Notes under the pieces: generated by a model
Database searches by the model: none
The model's input: the letters and a program-made list of their open reading frames with translations, nothing else
What the model was told of the DNA's origin: nothing
Made by a program: the position numbers and the translations under genes
Origin: Punica granatum
Lineage: Eukaryota; Streptophyta; Magnoliopsida; Myrtales; Lythraceae
Direction: 5' to 3'
Length of the DNA: 64,000 bases
NCBI RefSeq assembly: GCF_007655135.1
Contig: NC_045131.1
Location: forward strand, 18,770,001 to 18,834,000
In this document: in pieces, positions 1 to 11,094 of the stretch
Layout of the letters: every line of letters begins with the position of its first letter
Position numbering within the stretch: position 1 is the first letter of the stretch

Positions 1-1032
1 TCGCTGAAGGCCGGGGATATCCCGACGTGGGAGGATCTCTCCCGGAAATTCATCGACCAATATCGATACTGCGCGGAGACGCCTCCTACTCTTCTAGAGC
101 TGAGCACGAAAGAAATGGCGCGGGGCGAAAAGTTCGAGGAGTATGCCTCCAAGTGGCGTGCCCAAGCAGCGAAGCACATTCCCCCGATCAGCGAGGCGCA
201 ACAGATCCAATTGTTCCACTCCACACTGAGAAGAGTATACTATTCGCACTTATTGGCCCACACTTCGTCGTTCTCCGACCTCATCGAGGCCGGAAAGAAA
301 TTGGACTTGGGCATCAAGCTCGGAAGAATGGAGGACCCTACCAGCAAAGGAGAGGAGTCGTCGAAGAAGGTCCCCACGACATCATCGTCCTCAAGCGGGA
401 GAAGGGGAAAGGAAATTTCGGTGAATACCGTCAACACCGCGTAACAGGCCCCTCAGCAATATTCGATGAACTACACGGTGACGCCTCCCGTAACTCCCTC
501 ATACGCCCCGTAGGCACCCCAATATCGGCCTCAAGCCCCTACCCAATCAATCTACTATTCCGCACTGCCGCCTCCATCCCTATCTGCGGTGTCATCGCCC
601 GTCGTCCACCATTATGCCCCTGCTCCATCTCAAGCCCCTCAATACCAACCTCCGGCTCCTAGGACTTCTCAGCCGACACAACGGGCCCTACCCCCGCAAG
701 GCCAACAGGGCGGTGCAGCGCAACCACGGCCCCACAAACAGTACCCGGCCCTGCCGGTCCCACTTTCCCACATATACCAGCAGATTCGCGACAAGGTTGG
801 GACAACGGCGCCCGGCCCTAGCTTTGATCCAACCATCCAGGATCAGAGCAAGCGATGCGAGTACCACCAAGGGGCACCAGGACACACCGTAGACAATTGC
901 TGGAAACTAAGAGAGAAGGTCCAAGAGATGATAGACGCGAAGGAGCTCGTGTTCAACGCCGTAAGGTCTCCGAACGTGCAGGCTAATCCCCTCCCCGACC
1001 ATGGACTGTTCATAGGCCCTCCATCAACATGA
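1..1032 (+). pseudogene. gag: gag of Tat element A, 5'-truncated by window, two in-frame stops
   Basis: Frame 1 is a Gag protein from the first base to the TGA at 1030-1032. Its capsid-like part (bases 1-300) contains the W-x-D-L and Y-A-S-K-W type helices seen in Tat Gags. A proline/glutamine-rich linker follows (about 430-770). Then comes a zinc-knuckle-like C-x2-H-x5-H-x4-C motif at 856-900, which in this lineage stands in for the usual CCHC nucleic-acid-binding knuckle. TAA at 442-444 and TAG at 511-513 interrupt the frame. Gag would package the element RNA into cytoplasmic particles. The stop overlaps the ATG of the next frame (ATGA at 1029-1032), so PR-pol is in a different frame from gag. 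Assignment to Tat gag is confident; the copy cannot make full-length Gag. Confidence 0.88.
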
Positions 1033-2596
1033 TCACCGTGTGCACGTCGAGCGAGGGCGGAGGCGAGCAAGGTGGGCCTTCCCCTGGTGTGATTGAATAC
1101 GTACCGGCAGAAGTCGCAGTCGGGTTCGCCGGGGTAGACGCACCCCATGCCCCGCTTGTCATAGACGTTCCCGCCCGGGAGCCATACTCGAACGATAGGG
1201 TCCCCTGGACCTATGAGGGAAGTGTCGGGGACCTGGAGCAACAATTCGGTGTCATGGGCATAACCCGCTCAGAGCGGCTATATGAGAACCCGGCGGCCAC
1301 CGATAAAGTGAAGGCGCCCGCTACCGAAGAGGAGACGAGGCCTAGGACCCTGCCTACTCCATCCAAGAAGGTGACAGAAGAGGAGGCCGAAGCCTTCATG
1401 AAAGTCATCAAAGCGAGCGAGTATAAGGTATGGAGCAGATGGCCAAATCTCCGGCCCACATCTCGTTGCTCGCCCTCCTACTCAACTCGGAACCTCACAG
1501 GGAAGCCCTCATACGGGTCCTGACGGCTGCGCAAGTCCCCAAAGGGACGTCCCCGGACCGGATAGAGGAAACCATCAACTCCATTTTCTCCAATACCATC
1601 TCGTTTTCGGACGATGAGCTCCCCTCCGAAGGATGCGCGCATTTTCGGGCACTGCACATCGTTTGCAAGTGCAACAACCATATGGTTGGCCGAGTCATGA
1701 TCGACAACGGCTCTGCGCTCAGCGTATGCCCGGTGACCACTTTGAAGCAGATGAATGTGGATCTCAACCGCATCCGTCCTAGCAAAACGGCGGTCCGAGC
1801 CTTTGATGGTTCGAGGAGAGAGGTGAACGGAGAAATCGACATCCTCATAGATATCGGCCCATGCTCCTTCAGCGTCACATTCCAAGTGTTAGACATCCCA
1901 AACGCCTTCAGCTTACTACTTGGGAGGCCTTGGATCCATTTGACCGGCGCCATTCCGTCCTCGCTAAATCAGAAGGTAAAATTCATCGTCGAGGAGAAGA
2001 TCATCACGGTCAAAGGGGAGGAGGATTACGCCATCTACAAGGAGACGGCGGTTCCTTACTTCAGCGTCGGAGACGACGAAAACCTGCCCTTCCACTCCTT
2101 CGAGACCATCTCCGTTATTCGGGATTACGGAGAGGTCGGGTCGTCCCGTGCTGACCGCATGATAGGGAAGGTCCTTTTGCGCCACAATTACATTCCCGGC
2201 ACCGGCCTTGGGGCGCGCAGACAAGGAATCAATCGCCCCATTGAAGTTGAAGTGTACAAGCACAGGGGGGGACTTGGCTTTCACCACTCCTGCCATGAAA
2301 TTATTGAGGCCCGCCGGGGCAACCATCTCCACCGCCTCGCCACGCGCTATGGTAGGCTCAACAAGGGCATTCCGGTCCCCCCCACTATCACATTTCTTCC
2401 CCGGGCCTCCACTCATCATCGGGAGCACCTCTGACGGCCCTTCCTCGGACTTCGATGACACGACCGACGCCTTGCCAACCGTGTATGCCGTCACCGAGGA
2501 GATTCCTTCAGGGGTTCACTTCCGCTCGGCGCAGGAAAACGAGGAGCTTAACAACTGGACCTTAGTCCTGCGCTATTCAGCTGTGATCGCCGATGT
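1029..2596 (+). pseudogene. pol: Protease-containing pol exon 1 of element A, two frameshifts
   Basis: The reading starts at the ATG at 1029, overlapping the gag stop, in frame 3. It shifts to frame 2 near 1428 and back to frame 3 at a run of seven C at 2377-2383. The retropepsin active site is visible as D-N-G-S (Asp codon 1703-1705), followed further on by the L-L-G-R-P-W motif typical of retroviral-type aspartic proteases. The C-terminal part contains a G-patch-like stretch (G-K-V-L then G-T-G-L-G near 2165-2215), often present between PR and RT in Tat elements. The frame ends in a TAA (2598-2600) that is also the start of a good 5' splice site, so I end the exon at 2596. PR would cleave Gag-Pol. 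The two indels make this copy non-functional. Confidence 0.8.
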
Positions 2597-2810
2597 GTAA
2601 GACTTATCTATGTATGAGATGTGTCCCGCGTGTCGGCGTAGCCATAGGCCACACGACGGAAGAGGGAACTCTGTTATGGCTTCATGATCCATACTATCAA
2701 TGAATTCCCTATATGCATTTTTTGAATCCTTGTCTATTCCACTTTCTCTTCCTTGCTCTTTTGTTCATGTCATTCTAAATTTTTCTAAGACGATTCTTTC
2801 AATTCTCCAG
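2597..2810 (+). other. Probable spliced intron between PR and RT of element A
   Basis: A GTAAG donor at 2597-2601 directly follows the PR reading frame. A pyrimidine-rich tract ending in CAG lies at 2790-2810. The segment is T-rich, unlike the GC-richer flanks, and has TTCTAA(A/G) branch-point-like sites at 2773-2778 and 2784-2789. Joining 2596 to 2811 moves the PR frame (3) exactly into the RT frame (1), with one nonsense codon left (TAA 2860-2862). Ogre/Tat elements are known to carry a spliced intron at this position. The splice sites are inferred, not demonstrated. Confidence 0.7.
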
Positions 2811-3549
2811 GCTCCACTCGAATCCAAATCTTCGACGCGTTGATTCGAACCCATCCGAATAATGTCTCGGAGAGCCCGGACCCATATACTTCGGGGAAGG
2901 GCTCGACGAAGACAATCTAGTGCCTGAGATAGAAGAGAGTTTGCGCCGCCTCAAGGATCGCCAGCTCACCTCGCTTGAGCCAACAGAAGAGATCAACGTG
3001 GGCACTGAAGAGGAGCCCCGCGTCCTTAAAATCGGTACAAGCCTTGACCCAACACAACGGGTCCGAATGATCGATTTCCTGACCAGGTACCAAGAAGTCT
3101 TTGCCTGGTCCTACGCCGACATGCCGGGGCTAGACCCATCAATAGTAAAGCACTTCCTCCCGCTAGACACTGATAAGTTCCTGCCTAAACGGCAACAATT
3201 GCGACGGCAACGGGCGAGCCTCCTTCTCCGCATCAAGGAGGAGGTTGTCAAGCAGATCACCGCGGGCTTTCTCGAGGTCTGCAACTATTCCGAGTGGGTG
3301 GCAAACATTGTGCCGGTGGAGAAGAAAGATGGAAGGGTTCGAGTCTGCGTCGACTATCGAGACCTCAATAAGGCCAGCCCCAAGGACAATTTTCCCTTGC
3401 CGCACATTGACATACTAGTCGATAACACGGCGCGCCACGCCCAGTTTTCTTTCATGGACGGCTTCTCCGGATACAACCAAATTCGGATGGCCGAGGAAGA
3501 CAAGATCAAGACAACGTTCACTACCATGTGGGGAACCTTCTGTTATCGC
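2811..3549 (+). pseudogene. pol: Reverse transcriptase, N-terminal half, of element A
   Basis: Frame 1 from the inferred exon start reads into the RT domain. It contains the pre-RT linker, the fingers region with K-K-D-G-R and V-D-Y-R-D-L-N-K (about 3325-3375), and the palm motif F-M-D-G-F-S-G-Y-N-Q-I (3450-3485) with its first catalytic Asp. The frame breaks at 3549, exactly where the solo LTR begins. It resumes at 8393 in register once the insert and one copy of the 5-bp target duplication are discounted. A TAA at 2860-2862 lies just after the exon start. RT would copy element RNA into cDNA in the particle. Confidence 0.9.
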
Positions 3550-5152
3550 TGTCAGCACCCCATTTTGGCTCACCTTTCCAAACGATGATATCAGCAATGG
3601 TCCAAGCCACAACTTGAGCAGAATACAGAAAAACGACTTGACAGAACAGAAAATCACTATTCATCCTCAAGTCGGCAAAATCGAGCAAATGACACATGCA
3701 TATGACAGAAGGACTGCAGGGGTCACCAAAGGGTAATAGAGTGCCTAGAGAGCTCATCAATATCCAAAACCGGCATTTTCAGTATATCACACGGACAGTT
3801 CTATTTTCCGATAGTTCGCTCGATCATCGGAAGATAGCCAATATTGGACTCCAAAAATCCACTCCAATGCCAAACAGATGAAAAGTGTCCCCAAAGGCAT
3901 TTTACAAATCATCTGCTCTATACAAAACAACTTTCTGTATACAGACAACTTTTCAGTGGAAGTCCAAAAATGCCGGTTTCTTAAAGAAAAGTTAATTCCA
4001 AATATCAGATGCGGCCATGCCCCTCAATCATACAGAGCACGAGCAGTGCTTCATATTGTCTTTTAGAAGCCATACAAACACTCTGAATGACTTCCAAACG
4101 ACAAAACGAGCATACCCTTCTTCGGAAGAGCGTAACCGGAGACTGGTCTGATGGAATTACGGCAAACGAAGTTCACACTACATTGCCCTGAAAACTCCAG
4201 CGGACATTCGCAATTGGGCAAAACAGACAGCAAAACCCTTCACGGTTTCCCGAGTAACCTCCGAGGAGCACAAAAGGCCATTTTCAGTGAAAATCAATAT
4301 CCGGAGGTCCTCTTTGGGGAAACTTGACGCCGGATGCTTACCTTACACAATGCTAGCCTTCTCAAGGCTCAATGTGGAATCGTCGGAATGAATCACACAA
4401 CTCATCTAGACCCCTCGAGCAGTGCTTTAAGGGTCTCAGATGCACTTTTCATATCCTTAGAGGCCCAATCTCAGCAAACAGAGATCACAGTAATCTCCGG
4501 ATCGCCCAAGAAACTCAGAAAGCAATCTGAGAAATCTAGTTTCGGCCTCCTAGGACATCTCCGGCTCCATATTTGCATTACCGGCTTAAGGGTCAAGTGC
4601 CCACGTAATTTGACAATTTATGTCAAAATGATCGATGTGGTATGCAGATACAAGATATGCTGTCAGAAGTGGGTAACCTCGCTCTGAATGCATAAAAGGA
4701 GCAAAACCGGCTTCCGAGCCTCATACAGACATTTGGCAATTCCTCACAGAAAATGCCAATCTCGGACTCATTAAATCCGTTTCCTCGCGTATATCGATAA
4801 TTCAACATTTGGTTCGAACCCCGAGCCTTGAATGCGCGATCAATCGAGACCCGAGCTTTTTCCCGGTTTCTCCTCTTCGGTCGTGGGATCGACGGGATGC
4901 CCAAGATGAGTCACCCTTTATTCTAGAAGCTTCTTCTTCTTCAATGCAAGAAGTCAACTTGCACTCTTGCTTGAAAATATCCAAGAGTTTGAAGACAACA
5001 CTCAAGCCTTCATCAATGCTCATAAATGCTCTTGGATCATCTTCATCAAGAACACTTGGTCCACATTCATCCTCATCCTCATTAGGCAAACCGAAATTTG
5101 CTAATGGGAGGCTTAAGTGTGCTTACTTTTGCTTAATTACCCATTAGCTTTG

Positions 5153-5161
5153 CCTATAAAT
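5153..5161 (+). promoter_or_regulatory. TATA-like box in solo LTR B
   Basis: CTATAAATG lies in an AT-rich stretch of the LTR. The 3' LTR of A has CTATAAG at the equivalent place (14660-14666), in both cases downstream of a TTAATTA/CCATTA stretch. This is the likely core promoter of the family; the start site is not visible. Confidence 0.5.
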
Positions 5162-5685
5162 GGCCCAAAAGTGATTAAGTTAAGGACTTCTCCTCTTGCA
5201 CACTCTCTCCAAGCTTTCTCCCTCAAGAAAAGCTCCCAACTCCATAGCCAAAACCAGCAAGCTTCAACACTTCAAAACCAAGAGAGAAAAACAGAAGAAA
5301 ACCCGAAGAAAGCTTTGAGTTTCTTAAGTCGGAAGCCGATGTTCATCATCCCGACTTAACTTCAAAAATTCTCAAACTCCATGGACCATATGTTTTGGAC
5401 CCATGGAGTTCATTGGTGAAATTGGTTTTTCCATTTGAAGTCTTTAAATTATTGTTTCAGGTCATTTAGTGCATTTCGGTGAAGAATCGTCACTCGGGTG
5501 AACAGTGCCAGCCGTGTGCCAGACGCGCGCCAGCCCGCGCGCCCCGCGCTCCTCCCGTGCACTCCAGCCGCACTCCCCGTGCACCTAGCTCCCCGAACGT
5601 GCATCCTTTGCACCCGAGCATCCTTCCAAGCGTTCTACCGAGTCACTCGACTCTCGAACACTTCCCCGACTCTTTCCTCGTATCC

Positions 5686-5699
5686 CGAGGCTAGGTAAA
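5686..5699 (+). promoter_or_regulatory. Candidate 5' splice donor conserved in both Tat LTRs
   Basis: CGAGGCTAG followed by GTAAAT occurs here and as CGAGGCTAG followed by GTAACG at 15424-15437. Both lie downstream of a C-rich segment in otherwise diverged LTRs. The AG/GTAA context fits a plant donor, so a spliced leader in LTR transcripts is possible. This is inference only. Confidence 0.3.
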
Positions 5700-7540
5700 T
5701 CACTCTTGACTTAGAGGAGTTAGGGCTTTTTACATTATTTGCATGGCTATGGAGTAATATGGTGCACAAAGCATGTTCACTTGCAAGACTTCATGTTTAT
5801 GCACTTTTACATTATATCATTCATGTTTATCCTCGATTAACATGTTAGCATGTCGGGAAACATTTGGATCGATCCTCGGAAGACCTTCCCGACCCGAAAT
5901 AAGCAAAAGACCTCTTGGGTTTGCCTCAAGAAGAGGTAACCGAGACTTGGCTTGCTTTCCTCGGGTTAAGAACGGCCTTCTTAGCCCGATCTAAGTTCGA
6001 TTCCCGAGTTTTCTCGTGTTTTCTTACATACATGAAGTCGGTATTGTTTTATCGATTCCTTAAATAACTTGTTTGTGCATGTTTGCATGTTCGAATGCGT
6101 TATTCAAATCATGGCAATACCGACTTTAGTTAATCGTGTCATTTGTCGTGTTTGTCGTTTGAGCATGCGAGAAATGATTCAAAACAAGATGGAGAAACCT
6201 CGTGGAACCCCATTCGGGCCATGGGACCTCTCGGTTATCTCCAAGGAGAAGTGACCGAGAGCCTCTTAGACTCGTACGGGTTGCATGAGGCTTCCTCTGC
6301 CCGTTTTGAGTCCGTTCTCGGCTTTCGTGTAATTTGTAATTTACATTATCGTCGCAATATCGCATGAAAATGTCTTTTCAAAACAAAGCATGCATGGATT
6401 TGGGTATCGATGACTCATTCGGGTCCATTCGGTTATGAGGGTAGTTGCGGTCATTGGACCAAATATCCTCGATCCTTATGGAATCGTCTTGGTCGTCGAA
6501 TCACGAATCACTTTCACAATTAATGCATTCGGCATAACCTTAAGCATTAATTCCACGAACGGGTTAATCGGGACGCTCACATGATTAAACCCGCTTCACA
6601 CTGATAAAGTTTACACGAATTGGCCATTAACTGATAACTCGCGTCGATGAGTTGTCAAATGACGTTGGTGCCCTTTTCAAACTTATCAATTTCAAAACCC
6701 GAAACGCGCGGTCCGATGTAGCATGGACGTCTGAAAAGGGCTTATGTGTCTCAACTTGAGTTTTTACCTGATTCCAGGTAACTCAGGTTAAGATACAGAA
6801 GATCTTTCTAGATCACTTCCGGGCAGATCGACCGGTTCTTTGGCTTTTTCGGGGTTCTTGCGCAACCTTGGAAGATCCAGGGAATTGGTCGACACTGGCT
6901 ACAGGCCGAGGTGGCCCGCACTACGATGTTTTCCCTTTTCTGAAAACAATTTTCAAATAAAGGGCAAAATCGTCTTTTCACAATTCAGCGACGCCCTTAG
7001 GGTTAGCATGACAGAAACACTACAGTACGGGATAAGAACGGGCTACCTGTTCAGGTGCAGGTTTATCTGCATAGCCTTTTCTTATCTAACTGATGAGTTT
7101 CTGTCATCCTAACATAAACTCGGGTAACTAGAACGGTTATCTCTGTCAGAAAACATGCAAAATGCTGATTAACCTTTCACTCGACCTAACCAAACACCAG
7201 ATAATGGTTAGGAGGAATTCTAGATTCCAAATCTAGAGTCAAAACACGAGTTTGGCTAATTCAGTGGAAATTCAGTGTCACAATACAGAACAACTGTAAA
7301 AGCAATCCACACACATGAGATTTGACTCTCTTTGTCAAGTTCTCAAAACAAACCCGAATGCTAAAACATTGGCACGTGCTTGTTTGTCTAGGGTAGGATT
7401 TGCATGCCAAAATACCACAGATTAACAACTTGTTAAAACACGTACACTCGATAATAACAAACACCTTGTCTGTTATTTACCTGCTGCGTGTTATCTTTCC
7501 GCACCTGTTTGCCATACGGGTCGAGCCTGATCCCTAGGCC

Positions 7541-7625
7541 GAATAATATTAGGGTTCAACGCCCTAATCATCGAGCACAGGGTTCAACGCCCTAATTAAC
7601 ACTCACAGGGTCCAACGTCCTATTC
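7541..7625 (+). repeat. Short direct repeats in solo LTR B
   Basis: Three imperfect units of about 30 bp share GGGTTCAACGCCCTAAT or a close variant. The A LTR has a diverged counterpart near 17345-17400 (GTCTAATGCCCC, GTCCAACGCCTCC). The repeats are a family feature of the LTR with no known role. Confidence 0.6.
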
Positions 7626-8113
7626 AGTGAGAGCGTCCATTGAATTTCAGTTCCTTGGTCTTTTCCCTAAACTCACGGTGAGTTAGAGTGGAATAATAAC
7701 CGAACACGAAACGACTGGAATTCGACCCCTTTGTAATTTGTATTTATTGTTTTCGAGAGCATTGTAAGGATTTTATTTTGTACATTTATTCTGTAAGAAT
7801 TCCAGTCGGTGAGCGAACGGTCCGAGAGTCGAATTAATCGAATCGGTCTAATGCTTGCCCAGATACAAGTAAATCCAAGAACTCGCGGTTCTGGTTCACG
7901 CAGGGATTCAACCTCTATGGTTCGATGATCTGTAATGTAAGATTGTGAACCAATTCCCCGACACACGGGTTTACTTCTCTCTCGGCTTCTCCACCGACAT
8001 CGTTTAATTCATCGAAGTTACGGTGTCAAAACATGTGAGTCGAGTGCACCCTAATTCATGCGGTAAATAAAACAAAAATGCAAGCCTAGCAAACTAGAGT
8101 ACCGAAAGGACGT

Positions 8114-8130
8114 GCGGGATATAGGCCCGC
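8114..8130 (+). other. Conserved small hairpin near the 3' end of the LTR (GCGGG/CCCGC)
   Basis: GCGGG and CCCGC are separated by the 7-nt loop ATATAGG. The identical stem and loop occur at 18100-18116 in the 3' LTR of A. Flanking sequence down to the LTR end is also conserved between the two LTRs while the middle is not, which suggests a transcribed U5 or leader structure. Confidence 0.5.
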
Positions 8131-8392
8131 ATGTAACATGAACCCCCGAACACGGATTTTCCGGTTCCGTACAGACCAATGCCTTAACGACAAACTAGGT
8201 GTTCCATACCCCTAGACCCCGGGTAACTTATCCGCCCTCGACTTTCGGGTCGTAAAATGATAAGTGGCGACTCCTTCTCTCACGCGTGTCCGTCACGCGT
8301 CCCCATGGGAAGGTGGACACTCCCAAGCCGCGCGATCCAAAAGCGCGCATGCGGGCCCCGACGAGAGTCCACATTCATGTCCGTACAATCGC

Positions 8393-9354
8393 GTCATGCC
8401 TTTCGGCCTCAAGAACGCCGGGGCGACTTATCAGAGGGCTATGGTCACGTTGTTCCACGACATGATGCACAAGGAAGTCGAGATCTATGTCGACTATATG
8501 ATTGCCATGTCCAAAGAAGGGGAAGATCACCTCGTCAATCTGAAGCGTCTCTTCGACCGCCTAAAAGAGTACAAACTTCGGCTTAATTCGGCGAAATGCA
8601 CGTTCGGCGCTCGATCGGGAAAGCTGCTAGGATTCGTGGTTAGCGAGCGCAGCATCGAAGTAGATCCCGATAAAGTCAAGGCGATCAAGGAGCTTCCTCC
8701 GCCGTCTTTGGTCCGCGAAGTACAAGGCTTCCTAGGGCGATTGAATTACATCGCGCGATTCATTGCAAACCTGACGGACAAGTGCCAACCACTCTTTCGC
8801 TTGCTCCGCAAGAACGCGGCGATCGAATGGGACAAAGAATGTCAGAAGGCCTTCGATACCATCAAGGCGTATCTGATCCAACCGCCGGTATTGGTCCCGC
8901 CTGCCCCGGGCCGTCCCCTCATACTTTACCTAACGGTGCGCCACCAATCTTTAGGATGCATGCTGGGGCAGAGGAGGAGTCCACGCACGTGGAGCGCGCG
9001 ATCTACTATCTGAGTAAAAAGTTCACCGATGGGGAGTCTAATTATCCGGAAATCGAGAAGATGTGTTGTGCTTTGGTGTGGGTAATGCAAAGGCTCCAAC
9101 AATACACGCTCTATCACACGGTCCGCTTGCTATCAAAGGCAGACCCCCTGAAGTATTTACTCGACAGCCCCTCCTCCACGCGGAACCTCGCCAAATGGCG
9201 TTGTCAATTAACAGAATACGATATCGAGTACGTGTCCCGCACTTCGGTCAAGGGGCAAGCGATCGCGGATCATTTGGCAGAATTCCCAATTGAAGACCAC
9301 GCACCGATTAATCCCGACTTCCCGGATGAAGGGATTCTCCAAGTAGACGACGAG
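8393..9354 (+). pseudogene. pol: RT C-terminal half and Ty3-type RNase H of element A
   Basis: Frame 2 resumes RT with M-P-F-G-L-K-N-A directly after the target duplication. The catalytic box reads Y-V-D-Y (8486-8497) instead of Y-x-D-D, so the second catalytic Asp is lost. The connection and RNase H follow (about 8770-9290). A frameshift near 8971 moves the reading to frame 1. The first catalytic Asp of this RNase H is not visible (L-Y-L-T-V near 8920-8935), while the last motif I-A-D-H-L-A-E is present. Degeneration of the first RNase H is known in Tat elements, which have a second one. The copy is inactive. Confidence 0.88.
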
Positions 9355-9876
9355 GGAGAGAAATCGGGGTGGAAGATGTACTTTGACGGCGCCGTCAATT
9401 CCATGGGATCAGGTATCGGCGCAGTACTGATATCCCCGGACGGACACTATTACCCGGTAGCGGCAAAGATCGACTTCCCGTGCACCAATAATGTGGCCGA
9501 GTACGAGGCATGTATTCTTGGCCTATAAGCGGCGATTGATTTCCGGGTAAAAGAGCTCGAAGTATTCGGCGATTCTATGCTCACTATCTTCCAAACACTT
9601 GGGCAATGGAAGACAAAGGACGCAAAACTAGTGCCATATCATGAGTACCTCTAGAAGTTAACCGAGAATTTCGAAGACATCTCGTTCACCTATACCCCGC
9701 GCATGACAAATCAATTCACGGACGCGCTCGCAACGCTCGCCTCCATGGTGAGCATCACGAAGGAAAACCTTATCGAGCCCCTCGAGATTGAGATAGCCGA
9801 AGGACCGGCACACTGCAACTCAATTGAGGCATCCGAGGCAAAGTCGTGGTACAAAGACATCAAGAACCTTCTATGA
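9355..9876 (+). pseudogene. pol: Second, archaeal-type RNase H (aRNH) of element A, three in-frame stops
   Basis: Frame 1 shows an RNase HI fold of the type added between Ty3 RNase H and INT in the Tat lineage. The four catalytic acids are visible: Asp in Y-F-D-G-A (9385-9387), Glu in A-E-Y-E-A (9499-9507), Asp in F-G-D-S-M (9571-9573) and Asp in F-T-D-A-L-A (9721-9723). TAA at 9526-9528, TAG at 9652-9654 and TGA at 9874-9876 interrupt it. The domain would remove the RNA strand during reverse transcription. It is recognisable but cannot be translated whole. Confidence 0.88.
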
Positions 9877-11094
9877 ACCGGCCAATACCCCCCATTCGCC
9901 GACCGCCGCGATCGGAAGACTCTCAGACGCCTCGCGATACATTACTTTTTGAGCAGCGAGATACTCTACCGCTGCTCCTTCGACTCCACACTCCTCCGGT
10001 GCATCGATGAACACGAATCGCGACGTCTCATGGAGGAAGTGGACGGGGGAAACTGTGGACCCCATATGAACGGTCTCATGCTCGCTAAGAAGATCATGCG
10101 CCTGGGCTATTATTGGTCCACCATGGAGACTGATTGTGTGAAGCATGTCAGGCATTGTCACCGATGTCAAGTTTACGCCGATCAGATCAAAGCGCCGCCT
10201 AACGAACTGCGCCCCATGACAGTACCATGGCCTTTTTCAATGTGGGGGATGGATGTGATTGGCCCGATCAACCCCAAAGCGTCTAACGGACATATGTTCA
10301 TTTTGGTGGCGATCGACTACTTCACCAAGTGGATCGAAGCCGTCACTCTTGCGTCAGTCACCGCGAAAGCCGTGGCCCGTTTTCTGAGACGCGACGTCAT
10401 TGCCCGGTACAGGGTCCCTGCGACAATCATCACAGACAACGCCAAGAACCTGAACAACAAGGTCATCGACGAGCTCTGTGCACAATTCAAGATCCGACAC
10501 CGCAACTCCACCCCATACCGTCCCCAAATGAACGGTGCGCTGGAAGCGGCGAATAAGAACATCAAAAAGATCATCGAAAAAATGACGGTGAACTACAAGG
10601 ATTGGCACGAGATGCTCCTCTATGCACTCTTGGCGTACCGTACATCCATACGGACCTCGACCGGGGCAACCCCGTACTCGCTAGTCTATGGCATGGAGGC
10701 GGTCCTCCCAATTGAAGTGGAGATCCCTTCCATGAGGATTCTCGCCGAGGCCGAACTTGAAGAGGCAGAATGGGCGAAGCAGCGATACGAACAGTTGAAT
10801 TTCATTGACGAGAAGAGGCTGAAAGCGCTGTGCCACGGACAGTGCTATCAACAAAGAATGGCTCGAGCCTTCAACGCAAGAGTCCGCCATCGCGATTTCA
10901 GTCCCGGCGACCTCGTTTTGAGGAAAGTCCTTCACGTCACGCCGGACTCTCAAGGGAAGTTCTCGTACAATTACGACGGCCCCTTCGTCGTCAAAGAGGT
11001 TTTCTCCGGGGGTGCGGTCATTTTGAGCGACATGGACGGCACTGAAAACGCCCTTCCCGTCAATGTTGACGCCATTAAAAAGTATTATCCATAA
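9877..11094 (+). pseudogene. pol: Integrase of element A (open after the last stop, cut off from RT)
   Basis: Frame 1 is open from 9877 to the TAA at 11092-11094. It has the HHCC zinc-binding domain (Y-Y-W then C-x2-C in H-C-H-R-C-Q, about 10100-10170). The DD35E core has Asp at 10252-10254, Asp at 10435-10437 and Glu at 10543-10545 with the expected 35-residue spacing. The C-terminal GPY-like region reads Y-D-G-P-F-V (about 10972-10990). The ORF ends with no chromodomain, as expected for Tat. INT would join cDNA ends to host DNA. The domain itself looks intact, but its polyprotein is broken upstream, so I call it a pseudogene part. Confidence 0.88.

Larger units (their letters stand above)
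3550..8387 (+). mobile_element. Solo LTR (B) of a Tat-lineage element inserted in the RT of element A
   Basis: The segment starts TGTCAGCACCCC and ends GTACA. It is flanked by the perfect 5-bp duplication ATCGC (3545-3549 and 8388-8392). It matches the 3' LTR of element A (13348-18363) in its start, in scattered blocks and strongly over its last 300 bases, but is clearly diverged, so it comes from another subfamily or an older copy. There is no PBS, PPT or coding sequence, so at 4838 bp this is a very long solo LTR, the product of LTR-LTR recombination that removed an internal region. The short ORFs inside it have no recognisable domain; I see no gene here. Confidence 0.93.

Noticed and set aside
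5479..5698. Two overlapping proline/alanine/arginine-rich ORFs in the solo Tat LTR
   Set aside because: They come from a C-rich stretch, overlap in different frames, show no domain and lack a counterpart in the other Tat LTR.
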